Notes: generated by a model not told the origin, from the sequence alone. Shown: positions 17,535-29,970, counted from the first letter of the stretch. The stretch: 64,000 nucleotides of DNA from Caballeronia humi (GCF_001544475.1 NZ_FCNW02000006.1:1-64000), one strand, 5' to 3'. Made by a program: numbers and translations.

Positions 17535-18431
17535 ATGAGCGCTGTAATGAAGAAGAAGGGCTTGGGCCGCGGGCTCGATGCGTTGCTGGGCGGAAGCGTC
17601 GATATCACGGAAGCCGTGCGCAGCGAAGGCGTGCCGACCGTGCTGCCGCTGTCGAAGATGCAGGCGGGTAAGTACCAACCGCGCACGCGAATGGATGAGG
17701 GTGGCCTGCAGGAACTCGCAGCGAGCATTCGTGCACAAGGTCTGATGCAGCCGATTCTCGTGCGCTCGATCGGCGAAGACCATTACGAAATCATCGCGGG
17801 CGAGCGGCGGTTTCGCGCTGCCCGAATCGCCGGCCTCGATGAGGTTCCGGTACTCGTGAAAAACGTGCCGGATCAGGCCGCTGCTGCAATGGCCCTGATC
17901 GAGAACATCCAGCGTGAGGATTTGAATCCGCTCGAAGAAGCCCAAGGCATCCAGCGTCTGCTCGATGAATTCGATTTCACGCACGAACAAGCTGCTGAAT
18001 CGGTGGGGCGCTCGCGCAGTGCCGTCTCGAATCTTCTGCGTCTGCTGAATCTCGCGACGCCCGTCCAGACGATGCTTCTCGCCGGCGATCTCGACATGGG
18101 CCACGCCCGCGCGTTGCTCGCCGTCGATGCCGCGACGCAGATTCAGTTGGCCAACCAGGTGGTGAACAAGCGCATGTCGGTGCGCGAAACCGAAAAGCTG
18201 GTTTCGTCGACGACAAAGGAAGTGCCCGCGACGAAAGCGCGCATCGCGAATGACGGCGGACGCGACACGCGCAGGCTCGAAGAGGAGTTGTCGGACCTGC
18301 TGTCAGCGAACGTGAAGATCAAGCTCGGCGGGCGAGGGCGCGGCAAGGTGACGATAGATTTCGGCGACCTCGACTCGCTCGAAGGCATCCTGAGCAGGTT
18401 GCGCGGCACCGCCGACGCGACGCGCGCTTAA
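17535..18431 (+). CDS. parB: Chromosome-partitioning protein ParB (CTPase, parS-binding)
   Basis: A 298-residue ParB with the usual layout. An N-terminal ParA-interacting stretch KKKGLGRGLDALLG comes first, then the CTP-binding motif GERRFRAARI at about 89-98 and the ENIQREDLNPLEEA block. A helix-turn-helix region follows (HEQAAESVGRSRSAVSNLLR), then a C-terminal dimerisation domain. GGAGG stands upstream of the ATG. Its target is the parS consensus found twice in this window. Confidence 0.97.
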   Translation: MSAVMKKKGLGRGLDALLGGSVDITEAVRSEGVPTVLPLSKMQAGKYQPRTRMDEGGLQELAASIRAQGLMQPILVRSIGEDHYEIIAGERRFRAARIAGLDEVPVLVKNVPDQAAAAMALIENIQREDLNPLEEAQGIQRLLDEFDFTHEQAAESVGRSRSAVSNLLRLLNLATPVQTMLLAGDLDMGHARALLAVDAATQIQLANQVVNKRMSVRETEKLVSSTTKEVPATKARIANDGGRDTRRLEEELSDLLSANVKIKLGGRGRGKVTIDFGDLDSLEGILSRLRGTADATRA

Positions 18432-18436
18432 TCGTT

Positions 18437-19576
18437 TTGTCGAGCACGAAGGCAAAACCCGTCGGATCGACGAGCACGCTTGCGCGTCTGTGGGCGCTCG
18501 TCAGCAGGGAGCCGGTGCTCGCGATTCTCGTCGTCGCGCTGCTCGGCCTGCAAATTCTGCATCCGAGACCGTGGACGGCGCTCCCCGCGCTCATCGACTG
18601 GCAGACGGTGCTGACGCTCGCCGGTCTGCTGATGCTGACGAAAGCCGTCGAACTATCAGGATTCCTGATGTGGATGGCGCATCGTGTCGTGCATCGAATT
18701 CATAGTGAGCGGGCGCTCGCGTTTCTGCTGATCGGCCTGGCTGCGGCGCTCTCGACGCTCCTGACCAACGACGTCGCGCTATTCGCCGTTGTGCCGCTCG
18801 CGCTCTCGTTGCACAAGCTCGCGCCGCTTCCGATCAAGCGCCTCGTCATCTTCATCGCGTTAGCGGTGAACGCGGGGTCCGTGCTGACTCCGCTCGGGAA
18901 TCCTCAGAATCTGTTCCTCTGGCAGACGAGCGGCGTGTCGTTCGGCGCGTTCGTGTGGGCGCTCGCACCGCTCTGTGCGGTGCTGATGGCGATGCTGTAC
19001 GTGCTGACCGCGTTCATGTTCCGCGCCGAGCCGCTCGATCTGTCGGGCGACGTGGAGGAGCACCGCGTCGATCGGACGCTGTGCGTGGTGGCGGCGTTCG
19101 CCTTCATCGCCTTCGTTGCGCTCGCCGATGCGCATCACGCCGGTCCGGCACTCGCTGCGGTCGCGATCGGCTTCTTGCTGTGGCGCAGGCAAGTCGTCCT
19201 GAAAATCGACTGGTTGCTGCTGCTCATTTTCGTGCTGATGTTCATCGTATTGCGCAGCGCCGCGGCGTTACCCCTCGTTCACGACGCCATCGCGAACATC
19301 GGACTGAATGCGCCGTTACGCGCGTATGCAGCAGGCGCCGTGCTTTCGCAAGGCATTAGCAACGTGCCGGCCGCGATCATGCTTGCCGAATTCTCGAAGG
19401 ACTGGCGCGCGCTCGCGTTCGGCGTGAGCGTCGGCGGCTTCGGTATCGCGATCGGTTCGCTCGCGAATCTGATCGCCGTGCGCCTCTCGGGCGAGAAGGA
19501 CATGTGGACGCCGTTTCACATCGTATCGATCCCGTTCTGGATCGTGGCAACGGCGATTGGTGCGCTTCTCGTATGA
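18437..19576 (+). CDS. ArsB/CitM-like ion transporter (ion-transporter superfamily)
   Basis: A 379-residue membrane protein with about ten hydrophobic segments. TNDVALFAVVPLALS and the downstream TPLGNPQNLFLW motif are the paired re-entrant signatures of the ion-transporter superfamily (ArsB, CitMHS, NhaD, DASS). The substrate could be arsenite, a dicarboxylate or an ion. The predicted start is TTG at 18437, five bases after the parB stop, with no clear ribosome site, so a later start is possible. It sits between par and atp. Confidence 0.72.
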   Translation: MSSTKAKPVGSTSTLARLWALVSREPVLAILVVALLGLQILHPRPWTALPALIDWQTVLTLAGLLMLTKAVELSGFLMWMAHRVVHRIHSERALAFLLIGLAAALSTLLTNDVALFAVVPLALSLHKLAPLPIKRLVIFIALAVNAGSVLTPLGNPQNLFLWQTSGVSFGAFVWALAPLCAVLMAMLYVLTAFMFRAEPLDLSGDVEEHRVDRTLCVVAAFAFIAFVALADAHHAGPALAAVAIGFLLWRRQVVLKIDWLLLLIFVLMFIVLRSAAALPLVHDAIANIGLNAPLRAYAAGAVLSQGISNVPAAIMLAEFSKDWRALAFGVSVGGFGIAIGSLANLIAVRLSGEKDMWTPFHIVSIPFWIVATAIGALLV

Positions 19577-19616
19577 GTGCGCAGCACCCCTTACAGCCCC
19601 ACACGAACTGATCGCG

Positions 19617-19674
19617 AAAGCAAGACAATTCTTAGATAAAACGTCGCTTTTTAGGCGGTGTCTGCTTGCTTTTT
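19617..19674 (+). terminator. Possible intrinsic terminator after the ion transporter
   Basis: AAAGCAAG and CTTGCTTTTT form an outer stem, with an inner imperfect stem (ACGTCGC/GCGGTGT) and a final T run. The fold is interrupted, so this is a moderate call. It would separate the upstream genes from the atp promoter. Confidence 0.45.
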
Positions 19675-19689
19675 GACGCACCTAAACTA

Positions 19690-19718
19690 TTGAATCCGTG
19701 ACAACAATCGCTTACAAT
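19690..19718 (+). promoter_or_regulatory. Putative sigma70 promoter of the atp operon
   Basis: TTGAAT (19690-19695) and TACAAT (19713-19718) are spaced by exactly 17 bases, giving a start near 19725 and a leader of about 95 bases before atpI. It is the best promoter match in the 243-base gap. Confidence 0.65.
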
Positions 19719-19818
19719 CCCCCGGATTTATCAGCTTGGTGACCCCGAAAGCGCAGCGTAAACGCGGTGGTTGTGCGGCGGCCACGGGCGGATGACAACG
19801 GGACTTTGAGCAGGCAGT

Positions 19819-20376
19819 GTGATGACGGTGCGAGAGCAGAATCGAGCGCCGAAAGGCGGGCAAGACGGGCGCCGCTCGCAATCCGAAGCTGACGAAGCGA
19901 ATGGTTCAGGAAGTCAGCCGCACGGTTCGTTTGACGATTCGTGGGACGCCGAAGCGCAAGATAACAATATCGTTCCGCTTACGCGGGCACAGGCAGAAAC
20001 GCTGTTTGGTCCCGGAGTGAGTCGTCCATCGCGGGTCACGCCATACAAGGTCGTGGCGGCGCAAATGGTTTTGTCCCTGGGTGCAACGCTGCTGTGGTGG
20101 CTGTTCTACAGCCCGCCGCGTGATGCCGCGCTGTCCGCCTTCCTGGGAGGAGCGATCTGCTGGGGGCCGAGCGCATTGTTCGCGGCACGCCTGAAAGCGA
20201 AGAGCGGCGCCGAGACCATCGCGAGCTGGATGATCGGCGAAGCCATCAAGATGGGTGCGACGATTGCTATGTTCGTCGCGATCGCGGTCTGGTACAAAGG
20301 CGCGCTGTGGGTGCCGCTTCTGGTCACGTACCTGATCGCGCTGAAGACGTACTGGATTGCAATGGTCTGGCGATGA
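19819..20376 (+). CDS. atpI: ATP synthase subunit I
   Basis: First gene of the ATP synthase operon, 185 residues from GTG at 19819 (an ATG follows at the next codon). The first 75 or so residues are hydrophilic and low in complexity. The rest has four hydrophobic segments ([19 protein letters not shown] onward), the AtpI family pattern. AtpI is thought to help assemble the c-ring. It is longer than the roughly 130-residue proteins of enterobacteria because of the N-terminal extension. Confidence 0.88.
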   Translation: MMTVREQNRAPKGGQDGRRSQSEADEANGSGSQPHGSFDDSWDAEAQDNNIVPLTRAQAETLFGPGVSRPSRVTPYKVVAAQMVLSLGATLLWWLFYSPPRDAALSAFLGGAICWGPSALFAARLKAKSGAETIASWMIGEAIKMGATIAMFVAIAVWYKGALWVPLLVTYLIALKTYWIAMVWR

Positions 20377-20554
20377 ACGCGAGGCAGCGAAGCCAGGCAG
20401 CAGCGGTAGAGCAACAGTAACAGAGCAAATAAATACGTGCGGATTCCATATCCTGCACGCGGGCCTCGGCCCCCGGAGACGCAACGCCAACGCGGCGACT
20501 CGGGGGACAAGCAGGCGGCGGAAGATTTTTGACAATTTGGGTGGCTTTAACGAT

Positions 20555-21406
20555 ATGGCAGCTAGCGAAGGAACGCGCGCTCTGGATCCGTCCGAGTACA
20601 TTGCGCACCACTTGCAGAATCTTTCCAATCACCATCAGACGGCGATTTTCGATATCCACGTCTGGAATCTCGATACGCTGTTCTGGTCGATTCTGTGCGG
20701 CCTGGCAACCATCGCGATTCTCGGCCTCGCCGCCCGCAAGGCGACGTCCGGCGTTCCGGGGCGCTTCCAGAGCGCAATCGAGATGCTGGTCGAGATGGTC
20801 GAGGACCAGTCGAAATCGATGATCCACGGCAACCGCCGCTTCATCGCGCCGCTCGCGCTGACCGTGTTCGTCTGGGTCGCCCTGATGAACGCGCTCGACT
20901 TCATCCCCGTCGACCTGCCGGGCCGCGTGATCGGCTGGCTGGGCCTGTCGGAAGCCATTCCGCATCATCGCATCGTGCCGACCGCCGATCTGAACGGCAC
21001 GCTCGGCATCGCGCTCGGCGTCTTCGCGCTGATGATCTATTACAACCTCAAGATCAAGGGCGCCGGCGGCTTCGTGCACGAACTGCTGTCGGCTCCGTTC
21101 GGCGCGCATCCGCTCCTGTGGATCCCGAACCTTGCACTGAACATCATCGAGTTCGTCGCCAAGACGGTTTCGCTCGGCATGCGGCTGTTCGGCAACATGT
21201 ACGCAGGCGAACTGCTCTTCCTGCTGATCGCACTGCTCGGCAGCATGTGGCATTTCGGCGCGGACGCCTCTGTACTTGGCTTTCTCGGCCATGTGGTCGC
21301 GGGTACGGTCTGGGCGATCTTCCACATTCTGATCGTTCTGCTGCAAGCGTTCATTTTCATGATGCTGACGCTGGTGTACATCGGCCAGGCGCATGACACC
21401 CATTAA
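20555..21406 (+). CDS. atpB: F0F1 ATP synthase subunit a
   Basis: A 283-residue membrane subunit that forms the two proton half-channels. The essential Arg is in [19 protein letters not shown], and the late helix [15 protein letters not shown] is typical. The start at 20555 (ATGGCAGCTAGC) gives the normal length, although the frame is open back to 20357. The 178 bases after atpI are non-coding. Confidence 0.96.
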   Translation: MAASEGTRALDPSEYIAHHLQNLSNHHQTAIFDIHVWNLDTLFWSILCGLATIAILGLAARKATSGVPGRFQSAIEMLVEMVEDQSKSMIHGNRRFIAPLALTVFVWVALMNALDFIPVDLPGRVIGWLGLSEAIPHHRIVPTADLNGTLGIALGVFALMIYYNLKIKGAGGFVHELLSAPFGAHPLLWIPNLALNIIEFVAKTVSLGMRLFGNMYAGELLFLLIALLGSMWHFGADASVLGFLGHVVAGTVWAIFHILIVLLQAFIFMMLTLVYIGQAHDTH

Positions 21407-21766
<360 letters not shown>

Positions 21767-21827
21767 GGTTCCTCGGAAGTGTGCGTCTAGCCGCAACGTG
21801 ACGACGACGCAGGACGGAACGGGTGAG

Positions 21828-21861
21828 GGCGCTTAATCGATGCATCCCGTCGATGAGCGCC
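21828..21861 (+). promoter_or_regulatory. Stem-loop between atpE and atpF
   Basis: GGCGCTTAATCGA (21828-21840) pairs with TCGATGAGCGCC (21850-21861) apart from a small bulge, with a nine-base loop. No T run follows, so it is not a terminator. In this position such a hairpin could stabilise atpE mRNA or limit atpF expression; that role is inferred. Confidence 0.5.
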
Positions 21862-21905
21862 TTACCGTTTCACTCTCCCGAAAAAGCAACGTTTAAGGAA
21901 ACACC

Positions 21906-22376
21906 GTGAATCTCAACGCAACCCTGTTTGCGCAAATGGTCGTGTTTCTGATCCTCGCGTGGTTCACGATGAAGTTCGTGTGGCCGCCGTTGATCAACGC
22001 CCTCGACGAGCGCGCGAAGAAAATCGCCGACGGCCTCGCAGCCGCCGAAAAGGGCAAGTCGGAGCTCGAAGCCGCGCACAAGCGCGTCGACCAGGAACTC
22101 GCGCAAGCCCGCAACGACGGTCAGCAACGTATCGCCGACGCTGAAAAGCGTGCCGTCTCCGTCGCCGACGAAATCAAGGCTAACGCCCAGGCCGAAGCAG
22201 CGCGCATCATTGCGCAAGCGAAGGCCGATGCGGACCAGCAAGTCGTGAAGGCACGCGAAGCATTGCGCGCCGAAGTCGCGGCGCTGGCCGTGAAGGGCGC
22301 CGAGCAAATCCTGAAGCGCGAAGTCGACCAGAAGGCGCACGCCGATCTGCTGAATCAACTCAAAACCGAGCTCTGA
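21906..22376 (+). CDS. atpF: F0F1 ATP synthase subunit b
   Basis: A 156-residue peripheral-stalk subunit. One N-terminal membrane helix ([19 protein letters not shown]) is followed by a long Ala/Glu/Lys-rich coiled coil to the end. Start is GTG at 21906 behind AAGGA. It is followed two bases later by atpH. Confidence 0.96.
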   Translation: MNLNATLFAQMVVFLILAWFTMKFVWPPLINALDERAKKIADGLAAAEKGKSELEAAHKRVDQELAQARNDGQQRIADAEKRAVSVADEIKANAQAEAARIIAQAKADADQQVVKAREALRAEVAALAVKGAEQILKREVDQKAHADLLNQLKTEL

Positions 22377-22378
22377 TC

Positions 22379-22918
22379 ATGGCCGAACTTGCAACCATCG
22401 CCCGTCCCTACGCAGAAGCGCTGTTCCGCGTGGCCGAAGCCGGTGATCTCGCGGCCTGGTCCAACTTCGTCGAGGAGCTGGCTCAGGTTGCGCGTCTGCC
22501 CGAACTGCTGTCGGTCGCCACGAGCCCGAAGGTCAGCCGCGATCAGGTCAGCGATCTGCTCCTGTCGGCGGTGCAATCGCCGTTGAAGGACAGCCCGCAA
22601 GCGAAGAACTTCGTGCAGATGCTGGTGGACAATCATCGTCTGCCGCTGATGAACGAAGTCGCCGTGCAGTTCGACGAGCTGAAAAACGCCCGTGAAGGCG
22701 CGGCCGACGCGCTGATCGTGAGCGCGTTCCCGCTCGAAGGCGAACAGTTGAACGACCTCGTCGCGAGTCTCGAACGCAAGTTCCAACGCAAGCTGAAACC
22801 TACCGTCGAAATCGACCCGTCGCTGATCGGCGGCGTGCGCGTGACGGTGGGCGACGAAGTGCTCGATACCTCGGTCCGCGCGCGCCTCGCCAGCATGCAG
22901 ACGGCTCTGACTGCCTGA
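22379..22918 (+). CDS. atpH: F0F1 ATP synthase subunit delta
   Basis: A 179-residue subunit that joins the peripheral stalk to the top of F1. N-terminal block [15 protein letters not shown] and C-terminal [23 protein letters not shown] are characteristic. The start at 22379 is almost contiguous with atpF. Confidence 0.96.
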   Translation: MAELATIARPYAEALFRVAEAGDLAAWSNFVEELAQVARLPELLSVATSPKVSRDQVSDLLLSAVQSPLKDSPQAKNFVQMLVDNHRLPLMNEVAVQFDELKNAREGAADALIVSAFPLEGEQLNDLVASLERKFQRKLKPTVEIDPSLIGGVRVTVGDEVLDTSVRARLASMQTALTA

Positions 22919-22964
22919 CGCTTAAAAGCTGGCACGCAACAGAATTGACTATCAGGAGCGAATA

Positions 22965-24506
22965 ATGCAACTCAATCCCTCTGAGATCAGTGAGCTGATC
23001 AAGAGCCGGATCCAGGGCCTTGAAGCGAGCGCAGACGTTCGCAACCAGGGCACCGTGATCTCCGTGACCGACGGTATCGTGCGTATCCACGGCCTGTCGG
23101 ACGTGATGCAGGGCGAAATGCTCGAATTCCCGGGCAACACGTTCGGTCTCGCGCTGAACCTCGAGCGCGATTCGGTCGGCGCCGTGATTCTGGGTGAATA
23201 CGAACACATCTCGGAAGGCGACATCGTCAAGACGACGGGCCGCATTCTCGAAGTGCCGGTGGGTCCGGAACTGCTCGGCCGTGTGGTCGATGCGCTCGGC
23301 AACCCGATCGACGGCAAGGGTCCGATCAACGCGAAGATGACCGACGCGGTCGAAAAGATTGCACCGGGCGTGATCTGGCGTAAGTCGGTGTCGGAGCCGG
23401 TGCAAACCGGGCTGAAGTCGATCGACGCGATGGTTCCCGTCGGCCGTGGCCAGCGTGAGCTGATCATTGGCGACCGCCAGTGCGGCAAGACCGCAGTCGC
23501 GATCGACGCGATCATCAACCAGAAGGGCAAGAACCTCTTCTGTATCTACGTCGCGATCGGTCAGAAGGCTTCGTCGATCATGAACGTGGTGCGCAAGCTC
23601 GAAGAAACCGGCGCGATGGAATACACGATCGTCGTCGCGGCTTCGGCTTCGGAATCGGCTGCGATGCAATACCTCGCGCCGTACGCCGGCTGCTCGATGG
23701 GCGAGTACTTCCGCGATCGCGGGCAAGACGCGCTGATCGTGTACGACGACTTGACCAAGCAAGCGTGGGCGTATCGTCAGATTTCGCTGCTGCTGCGCCG
23801 TCCGCCGGGCCGTGAAGCGTACCCGGGCGACGTGTTCTATCTGCACTCGCGTCTTCTGGAACGTGCGGCTCGTGTGTCGGAAGACTACGTCGAGAAGTTC
23901 ACCAACGGTGAAGTGAAGGGCAAGAGCGGTTCGCTGACGGCGCTGCCGGTCATCGAAACGCAAGCCGGCGACGTGACCGCGTTCGTTCCGACGAACGTGA
24001 TTTCGATTACCGACGGCCAGATCTTCCTGGAAACCGACCTGTTCAACGCCGGTATCCGCCCTGCCATCAACGCGGGCGTGTCGGTGTCGCGCGTCGGTGG
24101 TGCGGCTCAGACCAAGGTCGTGAAGAAGCTCTCGGGCGGTATTCGTACCGACCTGGCGCAGTATCGTGAACTGGCTGCGTTCGCGCAGTTCGCGTCCGAC
24201 CTCGACGAAGCCACCCGCAAGCAGCTCGAACGCGGCCGCCGCGTGACGGAACTGCTGAAGCAGCCGCAATATCAGCCGCTGCAAGTGTGGGAGCTGGCGG
24301 TGTCGCTGTTCGCGGCGAACAACGGTTATCTCGATGACCTCGAAGTCAGCCAGGTGCTGCCGTTCGAAAAGGGTCTGCGCGAATACCTGAAGACGAAGCA
24401 CGCCGACATGGTCAAGCGCATCGAAGACAACAAAGACTTGTCGAAGGACGACGAAGGCGCATTGCATACCGCGCTGAAGGACTTCAAGAAGTCGGGCGCT
24501 TACTGA
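22965..24506 (+). CDS. atpA: F0F1 ATP synthase subunit alpha
   Basis: A 513-residue non-catalytic nucleotide-binding subunit. P-loop [15 protein letters not shown], the [12 protein letters not shown] block and the [17 protein letters not shown] signature are all present. CAGGAG precedes the ATG at 22965. Normal length and position. Confidence 0.98.
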   Translation: MQLNPSEISELIKSRIQGLEASADVRNQGTVISVTDGIVRIHGLSDVMQGEMLEFPGNTFGLALNLERDSVGAVILGEYEHISEGDIVKTTGRILEVPVGPELLGRVVDALGNPIDGKGPINAKMTDAVEKIAPGVIWRKSVSEPVQTGLKSIDAMVPVGRGQRELIIGDRQCGKTAVAIDAIINQKGKNLFCIYVAIGQKASSIMNVVRKLEETGAMEYTIVVAASASESAAMQYLAPYAGCSMGEYFRDRGQDALIVYDDLTKQAWAYRQISLLLRRPPGREAYPGDVFYLHSRLLERAARVSEDYVEKFTNGEVKGKSGSLTALPVIETQAGDVTAFVPTNVISITDGQIFLETDLFNAGIRPAINAGVSVSRVGGAAQTKVVKKLSGGIRTDLAQYRELAAFAQFASDLDEATRKQLERGRRVTELLKQPQYQPLQVWELAVSLFAANNGYLDDLEVSQVLPFEKGLREYLKTKHADMVKRIEDNKDLSKDDEGALHTALKDFKKSGAY

Positions 24507-24602
24507 TCTCAACATTGATCGAAACTTTGGAGCGGCGCGGGCCGCTTCGGGCGAAGAAAGCCGAAGCCAAAACCCGCGCCACTTCGATCAGGGAGTAAGC
24601 AA

Positions 24603-25496
24603 ATGGCTGGAATGAAGGAAATTCGCGGCAAGATCAAGAGCGTGCAGAACACGCGCAAGATCACGAAAGCGATGGAGATGGTGGCCGCGTCGAAGATGCG
24701 CCGCGCTCAGGAGCGCATGCGCGCCGCTCGTCCGTACGCCGACAAGGTTCGCGAGATCGCGGCGCACATGAGCGAAGCCAACCCCGAGTACCGCCACCCG
24801 TTCATGGTGAAGAACGAAGGCGCGAAAGTGGCCGGCATCATCCTCGTCACGACCGACAAGGGTCTGTGCGGCGGCATGAACACGAACATCCTGCGTGCGT
24901 CGGTTCAGAAGTTCAAGGAACTCGAGCAGAGCGGCGTCTCCTTCGAGGCATCGGCGATCGGCGGGAAAGGTCTCGGTTTTCTGAATCGCCTGCGCGCGAA
25001 GGTCGTGTCGCAAGTCACGCACCTCGGCGACACGCCGCATCTCGAAAAGCTGATCGGCGCGGTGAAGGTGCAGCTCGACCTGTACTCGGAAGGCAAGATC
25101 AACGCGGTGTACCTGGCGTACACGCGCTTCGTCAACACGATGAAGCAGGAAGCGGTGATCGAGCAACTGTTGCCGCTCTCGACCGAAGACTTCAAGCGTC
25201 GCGACAGCGCCGACGGTGAATCCGTCACGCCGAAGACGTCGTGGGACTACATCTACGAGCCGGACGCGCAAACCGTCGTCGATGAACTGCTCGTGCGTTA
25301 TGTCGAGGCGCTCGTCTATCAGGCGGTCGCGGAGAACATGGCCTCGGAGCAATCGGCCCGGATGGTGGCGATGAAGGCCGCGTCGGACAATGCGAAGACC
25401 GTGATCGGCGAATTGCAGCTCGTGTACAACAAGAGCCGGCAGGCCGCGATTACGAAGGAACTCTCGGAAATCGTCGGCGGCGCCGCTGCGGTCTGA
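24603..25496 (+). CDS. atpG: F0F1 ATP synthase subunit gamma
   Basis: A 297-residue central-stalk subunit. The N-terminal helix [21 protein letters not shown] and the C-terminal helix [20 protein letters not shown] are the conserved coiled-coil ends that rotate inside the alpha/beta ring. The DKGLCGGMN motif is also present. AGGGAG lies before the start. Confidence 0.97.
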   Translation: MAGMKEIRGKIKSVQNTRKITKAMEMVAASKMRRAQERMRAARPYADKVREIAAHMSEANPEYRHPFMVKNEGAKVAGIILVTTDKGLCGGMNTNILRASVQKFKELEQSGVSFEASAIGGKGLGFLNRLRAKVVSQVTHLGDTPHLEKLIGAVKVQLDLYSEGKINAVYLAYTRFVNTMKQEAVIEQLLPLSTEDFKRRDSADGESVTPKTSWDYIYEPDAQTVVDELLVRYVEALVYQAVAENMASEQSARMVAMKAASDNAKTVIGELQLVYNKSRQAAITKELSEIVGGAAAV

Positions 25497-25499
25497 TGA

Positions 25500-26933
<1,434 letters not shown>

Positions 26934-27070
26934 AGGTCGGGTGTATCGAAGCGGACGCTGGCCCGACGAGGCAGCGTTCGCGCATCGCGTCTCATGGCGC
27001 GGTGTTCCAGCGATAGCGCTTGGCGGATTCCTCTGCGAGCGCGGAGATAGACCCCAGGAGTCGAGTCGAT

Positions 27071-27496
27071 ATGGCAACCATCAAAGTAGACGTCGTCAGC
27101 GCGGAAGAGCAGATCTTCTCGGGCCAGGCGAAGTTCGTCGCGCTGCCGGGCGAAGCGGGTGAACTCGGTATTTTGCCGGGCCACACGCCGCTCATCACGC
27201 GCATTCGTCCGGGCGCGGTGCGCATCGAGGCGGAAGACGGCTCGGAAGAGTTCGTGTTCGTTGCGGGCGGGATCCTCGAGATTCAGCCGGGCGTCGTGAC
27301 CGTGCTCGCCGATACGGCGATCCGCGGCGCGGACCTCGACGAAGCGAAAGCCGAGCAGGCGAAGAAGCGCGCGGAAGAAGCGCTGCAGAACACGGATTCG
27401 AATCTCGAATACGCGACCGCGCAAGCGGAACTCGCGTACGCGACGGCGCAGTTGGCCGCGATCCAGCGTCTGCGGAAACTGCGCGGACAGCATTGA
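27071..27496 (+). CDS. atpC: F0F1 ATP synthase subunit epsilon
   Basis: A 141-residue subunit with an N-terminal beta-sandwich ([39 protein letters not shown]) and a C-terminal two-helix region rich in Ala that can inhibit ATP hydrolysis. The frame is open back to 27020, but the ATG at 27071 behind GGAG matches the family start. It ends the atp operon at a clear terminator. Confidence 0.97.
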   Translation: MATIKVDVVSAEEQIFSGQAKFVALPGEAGELGILPGHTPLITRIRPGAVRIEAEDGSEEFVFVAGGILEIQPGVVTVLADTAIRGADLDEAKAEQAKKRAEEALQNTDSNLEYATAQAELAYATAQLAAIQRLRKLRGQH

Positions 27497-27521
27497 GCGC
27501 TGGCGTCAGCATGTGATTGAG

Positions 27522-27547
27522 AAAGCAGCCTTCGGGCTGCTTTTTTA
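27522..27547 (+). terminator. Rho-independent terminator of the atp operon
   Basis: AAAGCAGCC and GGCTGCTTT pair around a stable TTCG tetraloop (27531-27534), followed by a T run. It lies 25 bases after the atpC stop. Confidence 0.93.
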
Positions 27548-27743
27548 TTTCTACCGCGCGTTTCTGCATGTCCGATGTGCGACGCTCCCGCTTTACGCGT
27601 AAGCCACTGATTTCACGCAACTACGCCATCGAAAGCCGATAACCGTTCCGGGTAACACTGAATGCCGCCGGTTACTTTTACCGTGCAGAATAGTCTTCCA
27701 AATGGCCTGCAAAAAGCAGGTCGAATTCATTGCGGAGACATCG

Positions 27744-29474
27744 ATGGCAATTCAACCGACGCAGGCCGACGCGCAGATCGAACCACGCGACGGCCTATCT
27801 CAAGTCCGCGGCGCAACCGACATTCCCTTAAGCGACGCCACCGTCTCGCGATTCCTGCTCGACACCGTCGCGCGATTTCCAAATCGTCCCGGCGTCACCT
27901 TCCGCGAGCAAAACATCCGCTGGACGTGGCGCCAGTTCGCCGATGAAGTCGATGTCCTCGCGAGCGGACTGCTCGCACTTGGCGTGGAAGCGGGCGATCG
28001 CGTCGGTATCTGGTCGCCGAATCGCGCGGAATGGCTGCTCACGCAGTTCGCGACGGCGCGGATCGGCGCGGTGCTCGTCAACATCAACCCGGCGTATCGG
28101 CTGGCCGAACTCGAATACGCGCTGAACAAGGTCGGCTGCAAGGCGCTGATTGCGGCCGAGCAGTTCAAGACGTCGAAGTATCTCGACATGCTTCAGACGC
28201 TCGCACCCGAACTCGCCGATGCCGAGCCGAACGCGCTGCAAGCGGCGAAGCTGCCCGAATTGCGCACCGTGATCCGCTTGGGCGACGCGAAGACGCCCGG
28301 CATGCTCAACTTCGGCGACGTGATGGCGCGCGGCCGTGAGCAACTTGACACCGCGCGGCTCGAAACGCTGGAAGCGAAGCTCGACGCGCACGATCCGATC
28401 AACGTCCAGTTCACGAGCGGCACGACCGGTAATCCGAAGGGCGCGACGCTCACGCACCATAACGTCGTGAACAACGCGCGCTACATCGCGATCGCGATGC
28501 GTCTCACGGAGAACGACTCGCTCTGCATTCCGGTGCCGCTGTATCACTGCTTCGGGATGGTCCTGGCGGTCCTCGCGTGTGTATCAACGGGTTGCGCGAT
28601 GGTCTTCCCCGGCGAAGCCTTCGATCCCGCCGCGACGCTCGCAGCCGTCCACGAGGAGCGTTGCACCGCGCTGCACGGCGTGCCGACGATGTTCATCGCC
28701 GAACTGGATCATCCGGACTTCGCGAAGTACGACTTCAGCCGTCTGCGCACCGGCATCATGGCGGGTTCGCCGTGTCCGATCGAAACGATGAAGCGCGTTG
28801 TTTCGACGATGAACCTGCGCGAAATCACCATCGCCTACGGGATGACGGAGACGAGCCCAGTGTCCTTCCAGAGTTCGACGACCGATCCGCTCGACAAGCG
28901 CACGACGACCGTCGGACGCATTCAGCCGCACCTGGAAGTCAAAATCATCGATCCGGTAGGCAACGTCGTGCAAGTCGGCGAGACGGGCGAGCTGTGCACG
29001 CGCGGCTATTCCGTGATGAAAGGCTACTGGGACGACGAGACAAAGACGCGCGAGGCGATCGTCGACGGCTGGATGCACACCGGCGACCTCGCGACGATTG
29101 ATGCTGACGGCTATTGCAACATCGTCGGGCGCCTGAAGGACATGCTGATTCGCGGCGGCGAGAACGTGTATCCACGCGAAATCGAGGAGTTTTTGTTCCG
29201 GCATCCGAAGGTGCAGACGGTACAGGTGTTCGGCGTGCCGGATCAGAAGTACGGCGAAGAGGTCTGCGCGTGGATCGTGCTGCGGCCGGGCGAACAAGCG
29301 ACGGCCGAGGATATCCGCGAGTTTTGCCAAGGCCAGATCGCACACTACAAGATTCCGCGTTATATCCGCTTTGTCGACGAATTGCCGATGACGGTGACCG
29401 GCAAGGCGCAAAAATTCATCATGCGCGCGCGGATGATCGAAGAATTGAAAATCGCAGAAGCTAAAACGGCGTGA
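27744..29474 (+). CDS. AMP-binding acyl-CoA synthetase
   Basis: A 576-residue adenylate-forming ligase that should activate a fatty or related carboxylic acid to its CoA thioester with ATP. The AMP-binding motif [18 protein letters not shown] is followed by [10 protein letters not shown] and the hinge region [16 protein letters not shown]. The C-terminal catalytic Lys lies in TVTGKAQKF. The start at 27744 has CGGAGACATCG upstream; the frame also opens at 27702 without a ribosome site. It is similar to medium/long-chain acyl-CoA synthetases annotated in Burkholderia, but chain length cannot be read. It stands alone between two terminators. Confidence 0.9.
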   Translation: MAIQPTQADAQIEPRDGLSQVRGATDIPLSDATVSRFLLDTVARFPNRPGVTFREQNIRWTWRQFADEVDVLASGLLALGVEAGDRVGIWSPNRAEWLLTQFATARIGAVLVNINPAYRLAELEYALNKVGCKALIAAEQFKTSKYLDMLQTLAPELADAEPNALQAAKLPELRTVIRLGDAKTPGMLNFGDVMARGREQLDTARLETLEAKLDAHDPINVQFTSGTTGNPKGATLTHHNVVNNARYIAIAMRLTENDSLCIPVPLYHCFGMVLAVLACVSTGCAMVFPGEAFDPAATLAAVHEERCTALHGVPTMFIAELDHPDFAKYDFSRLRTGIMAGSPCPIETMKRVVSTMNLREITIAYGMTETSPVSFQSSTTDPLDKRTTTVGRIQPHLEVKIIDPVGNVVQVGETGELCTRGYSVMKGYWDDETKTREAIVDGWMHTGDLATIDADGYCNIVGRLKDMLIRGGENVYPREIEEFLFRHPKVQTVQVFGVPDQKYGEEVCAWIVLRPGEQATAEDIREFCQGQIAHYKIPRYIRFVDELPMTVTGKAQKFIMRARMIEELKIAEAKTA

Positions 29475-29488
29475 GTTTAATCACTGGC

Positions 29489-29534
29489 CTGAAAGGAGAA
29501 CGCAAGAACGTGAAGGCGTTCTCCTTTCAGTTTC
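29489..29534 (+). terminator. Long-stem terminator after the acyl-CoA synthetase
   Basis: A perfect 15-base-pair stem, CTGAAAGGAGAACGC (29489-29503) with its complement at 29516-29530, is followed by TTTCT. The T tract is short, but the stem is very stable. Confidence 0.75.
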
Positions 29535-29592
29535 TGACGGAGCAACTATCACGCGATTCATTTTGAAATGCGCGCAAACGTTTGTCCGGACG

Positions 29593-29618
29593 AAAAAAAA
29601 GCGGGCCTGGAGCCCGCT
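29593..29618 (-). terminator. Rho-independent terminator on the minus strand
   Basis: On the minus strand AGCGGGC, a five-base loop and GCCCGCT are followed by eight T. It faces away from the acyl-CoA synthetase and implies a minus-strand transcript arriving from the right. Confidence 0.8.
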
Positions 29619-29970
29619 AAAAACCACACGCTACGGGGTTAGCGCGAGGAGACCAAAGGTGGGAACAACTTCGATACCGCGTTTGGACCGAAGAACGACC
29701 CCAGCAAAGATGTCCCAGGAGAGGGTTTCGGCAAGGCCGAAAAGCAGGGCACGTGGTCATTAAAAACACACCGCACCCAACACATCCGTGTTGAAACCGT
29801 TTGAACAGATTGTGGGCGAATTGATCTCGGGCGGCCGTAACAAAGTGTTTCAGTTTGTAACCCGGGTCGCATGAGCTTCGCCGGAAATATTCGACCGCCA
29901 TTCAAGCCGTTTTGGAAAATTAATTGCCCGCATCACGCGCTTTGTGAGCGGCTGATTGGCAATTAATCGT
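29619..29970 (-). ncRNA. Possible minus-strand RNA or small gene of unknown nature
   Basis: A good minus-strand terminator (29593-29618) has no recognisable gene in front of it. The preceding minus-strand sequence has an internal perfect hairpin (TTTCGGC-CTT-GCCGAAA) and two overlapping short open frames (94 and 88 residues, from ATG near 29901-29905), neither with family resemblance. A structured RNA, a small protein or a gene remnant are all possible. The 5' boundary is a guess. Confidence 0.25.
29919..29967. repeat. Long imperfect inverted repeat
   Basis: ATTAATTGCC (29919-29928) is the exact complement of GGCAATTAAT (29958-29967). Between them ATCA.GCGCT and AGCG..TGAT continue the pairing around a TTGTG loop. 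It lies about 140 bases before the esterase start and could be an operator for a dimeric regulator or an RNA hairpin. Confidence 0.55.

Noticed and set aside
22800-24515. 571-residue minus-strand frame opposite atpA
   Set aside because: Composition artefact opposite a conserved ATP synthase gene; no ribosome site and no family features.
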